DNA of 63,880 bases from an uncultured Pelagibacteraceae bacterium (GCA_902595535.1 CACJQI010000003.1:84383-148262), one strand, 5' to 3'. Numbered from the stretch's first letter, positions 41,078 through 50,343 are shown. A program made the numbers and translations. The notes: a model not told the origin generated them from the letters alone.

Positions 41078-42439
41078 TTAATCAGCAAATAATGTTTCTG
41101 GTAGCCATAAAGCTATACCTGGAAACATATACATTAAAAACATTGCAAAAATTACAATTCCTAAAAATGGCATAATTCCCCTAAATATTTCCATCAACTC
41201 AACATTAGTTTTTTGCACACCTTTTAAGTAATAGGCTGACATAGCCATCGGTGGAGTTAAAAAAGATGTCTGTAAATTCAGAGCAATTAACATTGCAAAA
41301 AAATATGGATTTACATTAAATACTTCTAATAGAGGTAAAAATATTGGAACAAAGATAATTAAAATCTCAGTCCATTCTAGTGGCCAACCTAGAAGAAAAA
41401 TTATTATTTGAGTGATAACCAAAAATTGCCAAGTTGTAATATTAATTGAAGTAAAAAAATGTTCAAATACTTCGTGACCACCTAAATAAGAAAACACAGA
41501 TGAGAATGTCCAAGATCCAATAAATAACCACATAATCATTGCGGTAGTTTTAGCAGTTAAAAAAACTGACTCTTTAAAATTTTGCCATTTAAGTGTTTTA
41601 TAAAACCAAGACAAAAGTATTGCACCAAAAGCACCTGCTGCTGCTGCTTCTGCAGGTGTAGCAATTCCGGCTAAAATAGTACCTAAAACCAACATTATTA
41701 ACCCAAATAATGGAACAAATGAAACTAATACTTCCTTCAAAATTTCTGATCTTGGTGGAATATCTTCTGCAGGCGGCCTAGGAGCTAGTGATGGATTTAA
41801 CCATGCCCTTGTAACAGCATAAGCTATATAAAGACCTGCCAACATAAGGCCTGGAAAAATTGCTGCAGCAAATAATCTTAATGGAGATAATTGTGCGATT
41901 ACTGAATAAACAATTAACATAATGCTTGGTGGAATTAAGATGCCTAAACATCCACCAGCACAAATTATTCCTGAAGCAAACTTTTTATCATAACCAGCTT
42001 TAACCATTGCTGGCCATGCAAGTAATCCCATTAAAGTAACTACTGCACCGATAATTCCTGTTGCTGTTGAAAATAATGTGCATGTAATTAAAGCAGCTAC
42101 TGCCATTGATGCTGGAAGTCTGTGAGCTGCCAATCTTATTGCAAAGAATAATTTTGCAACTATTCCAGCTCTTTCAACAAGATAACCCATAAATAAAAAT
42201 AGAGGTACCGCTGTGAGCACATTGTTATCCATTACCGTGTAAGTGTTTTGAACAAATAATTGGAAAATTCTATTATCAAATATATGCTCCATCATGGTAG
42301 CATCGTAATAAGCGTAATAACCAAAACCAATTCCCATTGCCATTAAAGTAAAAGCAATCGGGAATCCTAAAAGCACAGCAAACAGGAATATTCCCATCAT
42401 TAAAATTGCTACTTCTGGATTGGTTAAACTAAATAACAT
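41078..42439 (-). CDS. dctM: TRAP transporter large permease (DctM)
   Basis: The 12-helix membrane subunit of a tripartite ATP-independent periplasmic transporter, driven by an ion gradient. The sequence is almost wholly hydrophobic with conserved glycine/proline motifs (VLLGFPIAFTLM, FLFMGYLVERAG, CAGGCLGILIPPS, LNLQTSFLTPPMA). I choose the ATG at 42439 (453 aa) because GAGGAT lies about 8 bases upstream, whereas a further upstream ATG has no such site. It overlaps the dctQ end by 11 bases. The DctP-DctQ-DctM set is complete in this locus. Confidence 0.92.
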   Translation of the reverse strand: MLFSLTNPEVAILMMGIFLFAVLLGFPIAFTLMAMGIGFGYYAYYDATMMEHIFDNRIFQLFVQNTYTVMDNNVLTAVPLFLFMGYLVERAGIVAKLFFAIRLAAHRLPASMAVAALITCTLFSTATGIIGAVVTLMGLLAWPAMVKAGYDKKFASGIICAGGCLGILIPPSIMLIVYSVIAQLSPLRLFAAAIFPGLMLAGLYIAYAVTRAWLNPSLAPRPPAEDIPPRSEILKEVLVSFVPLFGLIMLVLGTILAGIATPAEAAAAGAFGAILLSWFYKTLKWQNFKESVFLTAKTTAMIMWLFIGSWTFSSVFSYLGGHEVFEHFFTSINITTWQFLVITQIIIFLLGWPLEWTEILIIFVPIFLPLLEVFNVNPYFFAMLIALNLQTSFLTPPMAMSAYYLKGVQKTNVELMEIFRGIMPFLGIVIFAMFLMYMFPGIALWLPETLFAD

Positions 42440-43016
42440 TGTTTTTATCCTCATCTTGAGCTGCTCTCATCAGTACTTGCTCCGTTTCTTCTGCAACAAC
42501 CATCCTTGCTGGCCATTGACCTTCTTGGATACATATTATTGATCTGCACACTTCACTAATGCCTTGAATAATTAATAAAATACCTGCAGCTGGTATCATG
42601 GATTTAACCATGTAAATTTGAATTTGTGCTGGACTACTCCAGCTAGTTTCTTTGATTTTCCATGCAAGCGCCGCGTACTCGTATCCATAAAATGCTAAAG
42701 CAACAACACCTGGGAAAAAAAATATGAAATAAAGAACTAGATCTATCCATGCTTGAGTTCTTTGACTAAACAACCTATAAATAACATCCCCCCTTACATG
42801 AGCCTCTGTAGCTAAACAATATGCACCAGACATCATAAGAATTGCACCATACATTTGCATGCTAAAATCAAAATTCCACAAAGTTGGCTTATTAAAAGCA
42901 TAAGCCATAACTACTTCATAAACTGTTCCTCCCATCAAAATTACAATACACCACGAAAAAGCTTTTCCCATCGAGGTGCTTAATGTATCTGAAAATTTAA
43001 TGAAAGATTTCATCAT
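42429..43016 (-). CDS. dctQ: TRAP transporter small permease (DctQ)
   Basis: The four-helix subunit that pairs with DctM. The 195 residues give helices near 20-40, 52-70, 88-112 and 130-160; conserved spots include WNFDFSMQMYGAILMMSGAYCL (key part MYGAILMMSGAYCL) and HVRGDVIYRLFS, the HVR-D pattern typical of DctQ. The C-terminal 35 residues are an acidic cytoplasmic tail. It is separated from dctP by 73 bases containing a strong terminator hairpin, so its expression is probably lower than that of the binding protein. Confidence 0.9.
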   Translation of the reverse strand: MMKSFIKFSDTLSTSMGKAFSWCIVILMGGTVYEVVMAYAFNKPTLWNFDFSMQMYGAILMMSGAYCLATEAHVRGDVIYRLFSQRTQAWIDLVLYFIFFFPGVVALAFYGYEYAALAWKIKETSWSSPAQIQIYMVKSMIPAAGILLIIQGISEVCRSIICIQEGQWPARMVVAEETEQVLMRAAQDEDKNNVI

Positions 43017-43040
43017 AGGAAAGTATATTAAATTAAGCTA

Positions 43041-43070
43041 AAAAAAAAGGGAGTTTTTCAACCCCCTTTT
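43041..43070 (-). terminator. Rho-independent terminator between dctP and dctQM
   Basis: On the minus strand AAAAGGGGGTT (43070-43060) and AACTCCCTTTT (43055-43045) form an 11-bp stem with one G-T wobble around a GAAA tetraloop, followed by a run of eight T in total. It lies 20 bases past the dctP stop and 25 bases before dctQ. This is the clearest intrinsic terminator in the window and would make the binding protein transcript more abundant than the permease transcript. Confidence 0.85.
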
Positions 43071-43089
43071 CTAAATATTTAAAAGTTAA

Positions 43090-44247
43090 TTAAATTTTAA
43101 CTTTTGCAATTGGACCAAACTCATTTTCATAAGCTAATTTGTAGTTCGGTTGATTCATCAACAGATACTTCATAGTTCTCTTAGCGTATGCTTTTTGCGA
43201 GTCTACTACCTTCTTAAAGAAAGCATCTTTACCTGAGAACTCAGCAATGATTTTATCCCAACCTTTTAATTGTTCTGCTAGGATAGCATCAGATGTTTGG
43301 TAAACATTTACCTTATGCTCATTCATCAATTTACCTAAGTCAGTAGAATATCTAACTAGTGCCTTAAAGTAGTTATCTGAGTTTGCGGCATAAGCAGCAT
43401 TTTTCAAGATAGCTTGATGTTTAGGATCAAGGCTGTTTAGTCTCTTAGTATTCATAGGAATTTCAAACATTTCCTGAGATTGGTGGAAACTTCCTAAGTG
43501 ATAATGTTTAGAGACGTCTTGCATTCCAAACTGTGAGTCTGATGTTGGGTTGTTAAACTCTGCAGCATCAATCAAACCAGTTTTCATAGCAGGCTGGATT
43601 TCACCACCAGGTAATTGTCTTACGACCATTCCCATAGCAGTTAAAACGTTAGTCGCTAGACCAACAGTTCTATACTTCATACCTTTAACATCAGATACTT
43701 TTGTTACATTCTTTTTAAACCAACCAAATGGTTGTGCTGGCATAGGCATATGGAAGAAACCAGTATAGTTAAATCCTACACTTTTAACTGCTTCTTCGTA
43801 TAATGCTCTTCCTCCACCATACTCCATCCAACCCATAACTTCTTGAGATGACATTCCGTATGAAGGACCAGTTCCGAAAAGTGAAGCTGCAGCATTTTTA
43901 CCATACCAGTATGCGGTCACCCAGTGACCCATATCTACTACACCTGAACTTACTGCTTGCCCAATTTCAGAAGTCTTTACAATTGCTCCAACAGGTTGAA
44001 GATCAATTTTTAGTTCTCCACCTGACATGTCGCTAACCATTTTTGCGTAGTCTCCTGCCATTTCAAAAAAGATGTTTGCGCCTGAAGGCCAAGCTGCTTG
44101 CATCTTTAAAGTTAATGGAGCACCAAAAGCTACATTTGGCATTGCCACAGCTGTCGCTGCTGCTGCACCAGTTGCTGCCGCTGCTTTGAAGAACTTACGT
44201 CTTGAAGGTGTTTTTGCACCTTTTAATGATTTTTTGTTTTTAATCAT
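43090..44247 (-). CDS. dctP: TRAP transporter substrate-binding protein (DctP, TakP-like)
   Basis: The periplasmic receptor of the TRAP system, 385 residues. The N-terminus has a twin-arginine type signal (PSRRKFFKAAAATGAAAA) ending at VAFGAP, suggesting export in folded form. The mature part resembles the 2-oxo acid/mannitol-chloroaromatic branch: GGRALYEE, PAQPFGWF, the arginine in KYRTVGLA, LPGGEIQPAM and DAAEFNNPTSD. TakP-type proteins bind 2-oxo acids, which fits the neighbouring hydroxyacid dehydrogenases, but the ligand is inferred. A strong GAGGAG ribosome-binding site precedes the ATG. A terminator follows the gene. Confidence 0.9.
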   Translation of the reverse strand: MIKNKKSLKGAKTPSRRKFFKAAAATGAAAATAVAMPNVAFGAPLTLKMQAAWPSGANIFFEMAGDYAKMVSDMSGGELKIDLQPVGAIVKTSEIGQAVSSGVVDMGHWVTAYWYGKNAAASLFGTGPSYGMSSQEVMGWMEYGGGRALYEEAVKSVGFNYTGFFHMPMPAQPFGWFKKNVTKVSDVKGMKYRTVGLATNVLTAMGMVVRQLPGGEIQPAMKTGLIDAAEFNNPTSDSQFGMQDVSKHYHLGSFHQSQEMFEIPMNTKRLNSLDPKHQAILKNAAYAANSDNYFKALVRYSTDLGKLMNEHKVNVYQTSDAILAEQLKGWDKIIAEFSGKDAFFKKVVDSQKAYAKRTMKYLLMNQPNYKLAYENEFGPIAKVKI

Positions 44248-44406
44248 TAGTATCTCCTCGTTTAGTTAATTAACTTTGAGCAGTAAAATACATATGATCC
44301 ATAGAGTCTAGAGTGAAAATGACCCACACAGGGATTCATACAATCCTAGGTAGTAAATTTATCTTTTTTTTTAATTTTTTTGGAAAATTTTTTCAGTTTT
44401 GAATTT
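44248..44406 (-). promoter_or_regulatory. Upstream region of dctP
   Basis: This 159-base spacer should contain the promoter of the TRAP operon. On the minus strand it shows a short hairpin GGATT-GTATG-AATCC, an adjoining CCC-TGTGT-GGG hairpin, the palindrome CCTAGG, and GAGGAG 6-7 bases before the dctP ATG. I could not fix a -35/-10 pair. The hairpins could be a leader element or a protein site; no known riboswitch class is recognised. Confidence 0.35.
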
Positions 44407-45360
44407 TTAATTCACTTTATTTTTGCAATTTCCAGTTTTAAAAAACTCATCAATATTATCTATTGCTAGATTGGCCATTGCTGTTCGAGTTTCTTTAGTA
44501 GCACTACCTAAATGTGGAAGAATAAATGCACTTTTATGTTTTAAATATCCGGGATTTAAATTTGGTTCATTTTTATAAACATCCAATCCAACTGCATAAA
44601 CTTTTCTTCTATTGAGGGCGTCAATTAATGCTTCATCTTCAATTATATCTCCTCTTGCTACGTTCGTTACTACTGCACCTTTGGGTAAATATTCAATAGT
44701 ATCTTTGTTAATCATATCCACTGTTTCTTTAGAAGCTGGACAACAAACTGATAGAACATCCGATACGGAAAGAAGATCTTTCAAGTTATCATGATAAGTT
44801 GCACCATCCTCTTTATCCGCACTAAGCTTAGATCGATTGTGATAATGAATTACCATTCCTAAAGATTTTGCAACTTTTGCAATTTTTTGACCAATTCTAC
44901 CCATTCCTAGTATTCCAAGTCTTGCGCCTGTTAATTGTTTTCCTATTAAGTAATCTGCTGACCATTTCCATCCACCTTCTCTTGCGCTATCAATTCCTTC
45001 TGCTGCTCTACGGCAAGCACCTAGTATTAGCAATACACCAATCTCTGCTGTTGCATCGGTAAGAACGTCTGGAGTATTTGTTACTGCAATACCTCTATTT
45101 CTTGCTGCCTCTAAATCTATATTTCCAAATCCAACAGCAAAATTCGAAATAATCTTAATAGTGTCTGGTAGTTTATTAATTGTATCACTATCTAATTTAT
45201 CAGTTAAAGATGATAATATTCCATCCTGACCTGCGCTTAATTCAATTAATTTTTTTTGAGAATATAATTCATCATTTAAATTAAAATTAGCTTCAAATGT
45301 TTCTTTGGCTTTATCCTCACAAGATCGTAAAAGTTTTCTGGTTATTAAAATTTTTTTCAT
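44407..45360 (-). CDS. D-2-hydroxyacid dehydrogenase (glyoxylate/hydroxypyruvate reductase type)
   Basis: A 317-residue NAD(P)-dependent D-2-hydroxyacid dehydrogenase. The Rossmann motif GILGMGRIGQKIAK is followed by a cofactor-selecting segment HYHNRSK, whose Asn/Arg/Ser/Lys favour NADPH over NADH. Catalytic residues lie in VARGDIIED (Arg), KNEPNL (Glu) and LPHLGSAT (His). Its closest relatives reduce glyoxylate or hydroxypyruvate, or oxidise D-glycerate and similar acids. It is 14 bases after the glcD-like gene and upstream of dctP in a run of hydroxyacid enzymes. Confidence 0.87.
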   Translation of the reverse strand: MKKILITRKLLRSCEDKAKETFEANFNLNDELYSQKKLIELSAGQDGILSSLTDKLDSDTINKLPDTIKIISNFAVGFGNIDLEAARNRGIAVTNTPDVLTDATAEIGVLLILGACRRAAEGIDSAREGGWKWSADYLIGKQLTGARLGILGMGRIGQKIAKVAKSLGMVIHYHNRSKLSADKEDGATYHDNLKDLLSVSDVLSVCCPASKETVDMINKDTIEYLPKGAVVTNVARGDIIEDEALIDALNRRKVYAVGLDVYKNEPNLNPGYLKHKSAFILPHLGSATKETRTAMANLAIDNIDEFFKTGNCKNKVN

Positions 45361-45374
45361 AAAGTTTATTTTTA

Positions 45375-46748
45375 TTAGTTAAGATCGAATATCTTACCTG
45401 GATTCATAATATTGTTTTGATCAATACTTCTTTTTATTAATTTCATTAATGGAATACTGTCAGCATGTTCCTCTAATAAGTATTCTTTTTTATGAAGACC
45501 TACACCATGTTCACCAGTGATTGTTCCATTTAATTCTAGTCCTTTTTTAATTAGTAAATCATTAAATTCTCTAATTTTATTGTACATATCTTTTTTTTCT
45601 GGATCATATGGTAAAATTACGTGAAAATTTCCATCGCCTAAATGGCCTACCATTGGTGCTCTAAGTCCAAATTTTTTTGCTTGTTCTTCTGCATAATTTA
45701 CACATTCAGTTATATTTGAAATAGGAACACATATATCTGTTGAATAAACTCTTCCATTATTAATCAGAGCTTTAACAGAATAATATACGTCCCATCTTGC
45801 TCTCCAAAGTTTATTTCTTTCTTCTAAGTCTTTTGCCCACTTAAAAGAGCTTCCATGATTACTGTTTGAAATTTCTTCTACAATTTTAATGTTTTCATTA
45901 TTTGATAGCTCTGATCCATGAAATTCAAAAAATAGTGTTGGAACTTCCTCAACATCTTTAAGTTTAGAATAATTAATACTAATCCCCATTTGTTCTTTGT
46001 TAAGCATTTCAATCCTTGCCATTGGAACTCCGTATTGAATAACTTGTTGAGCTGTTTGAACTGCATTTTCTAAAGATGGGAAATGACATACTGCAGCCAT
46101 TATACTTTCAGGCACAGGTGACAGTCTTAATTGAACTTCAGTTATTATACCCAATGTACCTTCAGAACCTATAAATAAATTGGTTAAATTATAGCCTGCT
46201 GAAGTTTTTTTAGTTCTGCTACCAGTGTTTATAATATCACCATTAGGTAAAACTACAGTCAGACCTGAAATTACAGTTTTCATAGTTCCATATTTAACTG
46301 CCATGGTCCCTGAGGCTGAAGTTGCTGCCATACCTCCTAGTGCAGCATTAGCACCTGGATCAATTGGAAAAAAAACTCCATCTTCTCTAAGATAATCGTT
46401 CAATTGTTCTCTAGTTACACAAGCTTGTACTCTACAGTCAAAGTCTTCGATATTTACACTTAAAATTTTGTTCATTTTTTCTAAACAAATTGTTATTCCT
46501 TTTTCATTACCAACAACATTTCCCTCTAAAGATGTTCCAGTACCAAAAGGAACAACTGGAATTTTATTTTCATTACATAATTTTAATATTTTTGAAACTT
46601 CTTCATTTGTTTCAGGAAAAACTACACCTTGGGATAATACTGGATCATAAGTATCCTCACCCCTAGCATAATTTGCTCTTGTAGACTCAGAAGTAGAGAA
46701 TCTTCCGTTAAAAATTTTTTTTATTTTAGCTTGAATTTGCTCATTCAT
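45375..46748 (-). CDS. FAD-binding 2-hydroxyacid dehydrogenase (GlcD family)
   Basis: A 457-residue flavoprotein of the GlcD / D-lactate dehydrogenase / D-2-hydroxyglutarate dehydrogenase family. The PCMH-type FAD domain has PFGTGTSLEGNV, DPGANAALGGMAATSASGT (key part GANAALGGMAA) and NLFIGSEGTLGIITE; the C-terminal cap carries GHLGDGNFHV and TGEHGVGLHKK, metal/substrate-site motifs. It is a single-subunit form: glcE and glcF are not adjacent. Likely oxidises D-lactate, glycolate or a related acid to the keto acid and feeds electrons to the respiratory chain; the exact substrate is unknown. Confidence 0.87.
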   Translation of the reverse strand: MNEQIQAKIKKIFNGRFSTSESTRANYARGEDTYDPVLSQGVVFPETNEEVSKILKLCNENKIPVVPFGTGTSLEGNVVGNEKGITICLEKMNKILSVNIEDFDCRVQACVTREQLNDYLREDGVFFPIDPGANAALGGMAATSASGTMAVKYGTMKTVISGLTVVLPNGDIINTGSRTKKTSAGYNLTNLFIGSEGTLGIITEVQLRLSPVPESIMAAVCHFPSLENAVQTAQQVIQYGVPMARIEMLNKEQMGISINYSKLKDVEEVPTLFFEFHGSELSNNENIKIVEEISNSNHGSSFKWAKDLEERNKLWRARWDVYYSVKALINNGRVYSTDICVPISNITECVNYAEEQAKKFGLRAPMVGHLGDGNFHVILPYDPEKKDMYNKIREFNDLLIKKGLELNGTITGEHGVGLHKKEYLLEEHADSIPLMKLIKRSIDQNNIMNPGKIFDLN

Positions 46749-46786
46749 TAAAAGAATATTAATAAAATTTTATTCAAAAATACAGC

Positions 46787-47953
46787 TTATTTAGTAAGCA
46801 TTTTCTTTATATTTTCTAAAGCTTGTGAAATGTTATCTCTTGAAGCAGCGAAACTAAATCTTACATAATCATTACAAGTTTTGCCAAATGCAGTTCCTGG
46901 AACTATTGCAACACCAGCTTCGTGCATAGCTTTTTTACAAAATTCAGCTCCATTCATACCTGTTCCAATTACTTTAGGAAATGCATAAAATGCTCCGCCT
47001 GGTAAACTACACTCAACTCCTGGTAAATCATTTAATCCTTCGTGAATAAGTTTTCTTCTTTCAGTAAATTTTACCATCATTTCATGAATTGAGTCATCTG
47101 GTCCATCAAGAGCTGCTATACCAGCAAATTGTGCCGCTGCATTAACACATGAAACACTATTAATAAGAAGTTTATTTACATGCTCAACTAAATTCTCTGG
47201 CCAAAAACTCCAACCTAACCTCCAACCTGTCATTGAGTAAGCTTTACTCCAGCCCTCTAAAACAATTAATCTGTCTCTTAATTCTGGATAATTAAAAAAA
47301 GTTGGCATTTCTTTATCATCAAAAATTTGTCTGCTATAAATTTCATCACTTAAAATTGTTACATGTGGGTGTTTCTTTAACCCTTCAGCTAACTTATCAA
47401 TCTCTGGTTTTTCAACAAAACTTCCTGTCGGATTGTTAGGGTTAATTAAAATTAACAATCTAGTTTTATCTGTAATTAAAGATAGAATTTTATCTGCATT
47501 AAATTTTAAATCTTTATCTTCTGTTAAGTCATATGGTACAGCTGTTGATCCAGTATAATTAATCATAGACTCATAAATTGGAAATGCGGGAGTTGGATGA
47601 ATAATTTCAGCACCTGGCTCTCCAAAACATTGAATTGCATAACTCATTGTTGGTTTTCCGCCTGGCATGATTAGAATTCTCTCAAAATCTACATCCGCAT
47701 CATAACGTTTTTTAATCCATCTTGTGACTGCTTGCCTACATTCAGGAATACCATTAGACATTACATACCCGTGATGTCCGTCGTCTAAAGCTTTTTTTGC
47801 TGCTTCAACAACATGTTTAGGAGTTTTAAAATCTGGTTGACCAAGACCCAAATGTATCATTGGATTTCCTTTGGCCTCTAATGCTTTTGCTTCAGCTAAC
47901 ACACTAAATGCGGTCTCTGTTCCTAATCTTTCTAATGACTTTGCAAGTTCCAT
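46787..47953 (-). CDS. Class I/II PLP-dependent aminotransferase
   Basis: A 388-residue fold-type I aminotransferase. The PLP-binding lysine is Lys237 in EGWSKAYSMTGWRLGW, with NPNNPTG at 171-177, DEIY at 203-206 and the substrate-carboxylate arginine in the C-terminal domain (NDYVRFSFA). GLGQPDFKTP near residue 36 places it in the aspartate/alanine aminotransferase group. It would interconvert an amino acid and a keto acid; given the neighbouring TRAP and hydroxyacid dehydrogenases it may feed pyruvate-like keto acids into amino acids. Substrate specificity cannot be decided from sequence alone. Confidence 0.87.
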   Translation of the reverse strand: MELAKSLERLGTETAFSVLAEAKALEAKGNPMIHLGLGQPDFKTPKHVVEAAKKALDDGHHGYVMSNGIPECRQAVTRWIKKRYDADVDFERILIMPGGKPTMSYAIQCFGEPGAEIIHPTPAFPIYESMINYTGSTAVPYDLTEDKDLKFNADKILSLITDKTRLLILINPNNPTGSFVEKPEIDKLAEGLKKHPHVTILSDEIYSRQIFDDKEMPTFFNYPELRDRLIVLEGWSKAYSMTGWRLGWSFWPENLVEHVNKLLINSVSCVNAAAQFAGIAALDGPDDSIHEMMVKFTERRKLIHEGLNDLPGVECSLPGGAFYAFPKVIGTGMNGAEFCKKAMHEAGVAIVPGTAFGKTCNDYVRFSFAASRDNISQALENIKKMLTK

Positions 47954-48031
47954 AATTTAAAAAGCGAAACTAACTGAAAACATGATGGTTGTCTATTGTT
48001 GATTAACGAAAAGTATTTATATTTTTTATAA

Positions 48032-49183
48032 CTAATTACGATAAATTATTTTTGATCTATCAAGATCATTTATATTTTTACAACCCATTAAAATCATATT
48101 TCGTCTGATTTCTTGTTGCATATTATATAATAATCTCTCTACTCCAGCTTGACCACCAGCACCTAAACTAAATAAAAAAGCTTTACCAAAACTACAAGCT
48201 GTCGCACCTGCTGCTAAAGCTTTTAAAACATGAGTTCCTCTTCTTATTCCTCCATCAAGAATAATTTCTAATTTATCTCCAACAGCATCAGATATTGCTT
48301 TAATTTGATCAAATGGAGATCTAGAGCCATCCAATTGTCTTCCCCCATGATTTGAAATCATTATAGCTGTACATCCAATATCTATCGCTTTTTTTGCATC
48401 CTCAACACTCATAACACCTTTAAGAGCAAAAGGACCATTCCATCTTTTAACGCAATATTCAGCATCCTTCCAATTCATGGCTGGATCATACTGCTCATTA
48501 ATATAATCAACAACCGATTTTGCTATGTTTGTGCCTTTATCAGTTTTATGTTTAATATTTGCTAGTTCAAATTTTTTATTTGTTAAGTATTTAAATACCC
48601 ACTCTGGTCTCATTGCAAAACTTAATAAACTCTCAAGAGTTAGCTTTGGTGGTGTCGTAAATCCTGTTCTGTGATCTCTTTCTCTATTTCCAGCAACCAA
48701 AGTGTCAACTGTTAAACAAAGACCATCAAAATTAGCTCTTCTACATCTATCTATTAAATCATCTGTGATGGACTTATCTTTATGAATATATAGTTGAAAA
48801 AGTTTTGGTCCACTTGAAATATTTGCAATTTCCTCAATTGAAAAAGATGCCATTGTGGACATACTGTACATTGTCCCAAATTTTTCGGCAGCTCTAGCAG
48901 ATGCCTTATCTCCTTCTGGTGTATACAAACTTTGCATTGCAGTTGGTGATAAAAAAAGAGGCATGTCAATTTTTTTACCAAAAACTGATGTAGATAAATC
49001 AGGTTCTCCAACGCTTGCTAAAATGTTTGGAACTAAATCACAATCATTGAAAGCATTAGTGTTTCTATTAAGGGTAACTTCATCATCTGATCCACCATCA
49101 ATATAATGAAAAATAGGTGCTGGTAATTTTTTTTTTGCTAATTTTCTGAAATCGTCAAAATTATAGCAATCATTAAGATTCAT
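48032..49183 (-). CDS. FMN-dependent L-2-hydroxyacid dehydrogenase, copy 1 (LldD-like)
   Basis: A 383-residue TIM-barrel flavoprotein of the L-lactate dehydrogenase/glycolate oxidase family. Catalytic His279 and Arg282 are in SNHGGRQLDGS; FHYIDGGSDDE near residue 25, TVDTLVAGNRERD and GGIRRGTHVLKAL (FMN phosphate region) are all present. It oxidises an L-2-hydroxy acid to the 2-oxo acid, probably passing electrons to quinone. It is immediately downstream of a same-length paralogue (49183-50334), sharing one base, so the pair arose by tandem duplication and then diverged. Confidence 0.9.
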   Translation of the reverse strand: MNLNDCYNFDDFRKLAKKKLPAPIFHYIDGGSDDEVTLNRNTNAFNDCDLVPNILASVGEPDLSTSVFGKKIDMPLFLSPTAMQSLYTPEGDKASARAAEKFGTMYSMSTMASFSIEEIANISSGPKLFQLYIHKDKSITDDLIDRCRRANFDGLCLTVDTLVAGNRERDHRTGFTTPPKLTLESLLSFAMRPEWVFKYLTNKKFELANIKHKTDKGTNIAKSVVDYINEQYDPAMNWKDAEYCVKRWNGPFALKGVMSVEDAKKAIDIGCTAIMISNHGGRQLDGSRSPFDQIKAISDAVGDKLEIILDGGIRRGTHVLKALAAGATACSFGKAFLFSLGAGGQAGVERLLYNMQQEIRRNMILMGCKNINDLDRSKIIYRN

Positions 49184-50334
49184 TATTTTCTAAATCTTAA
49201 ATTATTCCTATTTAAATCACTGATTTTAGTACAGCCCATTAGTTTCATATCCCTTACTAATTCAGCTTTATACTTTTCAATTGCTCTTTCAACACCCGAT
49301 TGTCCTCCAGCAGCTAATGCATAAAGATATAATCTACCACCAGAGCAAGCCTTGGCTCCTAGCGATAAAGCTTTAAGCATGTGTGTTCCTCTATGTATTC
49401 CACCTTCGCAAATTACATCGAGTTTATCACCTACAGCATCAACAATTTCTGCAAGTTGATCAAACGGAGATCTTGATCCATCAAGTTGTCTTCCACCATG
49501 ATTTGAAACCATTATACCTGTGCAACCTATATCAACTGCTCTTTTTGCATCCTCAACACTCATTACACCTTTCAAAGCAAAATGACCTCCCCACTGAGAA
49601 CAAAGTTTTTCTGCATCTTTCCAATTCATAGATTGGTCCAACATTGTAGAAAAATAATTTCCAATAGAAGTGTTAGTATCAGTACCTTCTTTTACATAAT
49701 CTTGAAGATGAGGTAATTCAAATTTTCCTTTTGTTAAATAATTTATTCCCCACATCGGCTTTATAGCAAAACTAAATAAGCTAGATAATGTAAGCTTAGG
49801 TGGGGATGTAAAGCCTGTTCTCAAATCTCTTTCTCGATTTCCTCCAGTTATAGTATCCACCGTTAATGCCATAACATCAAATTTAGCTGCTTTAGCTCTT
49901 TCTAAACAAGAGTCGTTTAAACCTCTATCTTTATGAAAATAAAACTGAAACATCTTTGGCGTATCAATCATGGAAGATATTTCTTCAACACTAACTGTGG
50001 CTAAAGCTGATACACCAAACATAGTATTAAATTTTTTTGCAGCTTTACCAACTGCTCTCTCACCATCATAATGAAATAATCTTTGCAAAGCAGTTGGTGC
50101 TAAATAAAATGGCAAATCTAATTTTTTTCCAAATATTGTTGTTGATAAATCAACATTTTCCACACCTCTTAAAACATTGGGAACTAAGTCAACATCATCA
50201 AATGCACTTGTATTTCGTGCATAAGTTATCTCATCATCTGCAGCACCATCAATATAATGAAATATGGGTGATGGTAATTTTTTTTTAGCTAATTTTCGAA
50301 AATCACTAAAATTATGACAATCATTAAGATTCAT
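49183..50334 (-). CDS. FMN-dependent L-2-hydroxyacid dehydrogenase, copy 2 (LldD-like)
   Basis: A 383-residue paralogue of the previous gene with nearly the same first 30 residues (MNLNDCHNFSDFRKLAKKKL) and the same active-site motif SNHGGRQLDGS (His279, Arg282). The two differ in active-site loops: for example PTALQRLFHYDGE here versus PTAMQSLYTPEGD in copy 1, and FYFHKDRG versus LYIHKDKS, suggesting different substrates such as lactate and glycolate. It is transcribed first, ending one base into copy 1. No transporter or regulator of the LldPR type is nearby. Confidence 0.9.
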   Translation of the reverse strand: MNLNDCHNFSDFRKLAKKKLPSPIFHYIDGAADDEITYARNTSAFDDVDLVPNVLRGVENVDLSTTIFGKKLDLPFYLAPTALQRLFHYDGERAVGKAAKKFNTMFGVSALATVSVEEISSMIDTPKMFQFYFHKDRGLNDSCLERAKAAKFDVMALTVDTITGGNRERDLRTGFTSPPKLTLSSLFSFAIKPMWGINYLTKGKFELPHLQDYVKEGTDTNTSIGNYFSTMLDQSMNWKDAEKLCSQWGGHFALKGVMSVEDAKRAVDIGCTGIMVSNHGGRQLDGSRSPFDQLAEIVDAVGDKLDVICEGGIHRGTHMLKALSLGAKACSGGRLYLYALAAGGQSGVERAIEKYKAELVRDMKLMGCTKISDLNRNNLRFRK

Positions 50335-50343
50335 AGATTTCTA

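Noticed and set aside
44341..44406. Terminator for the 44407 dehydrogenase in the A/T-rich tract
   Set aside because: Only A/T-rich stretches with weak self-complementarity; no GC stem followed by a T tract on the minus strand.
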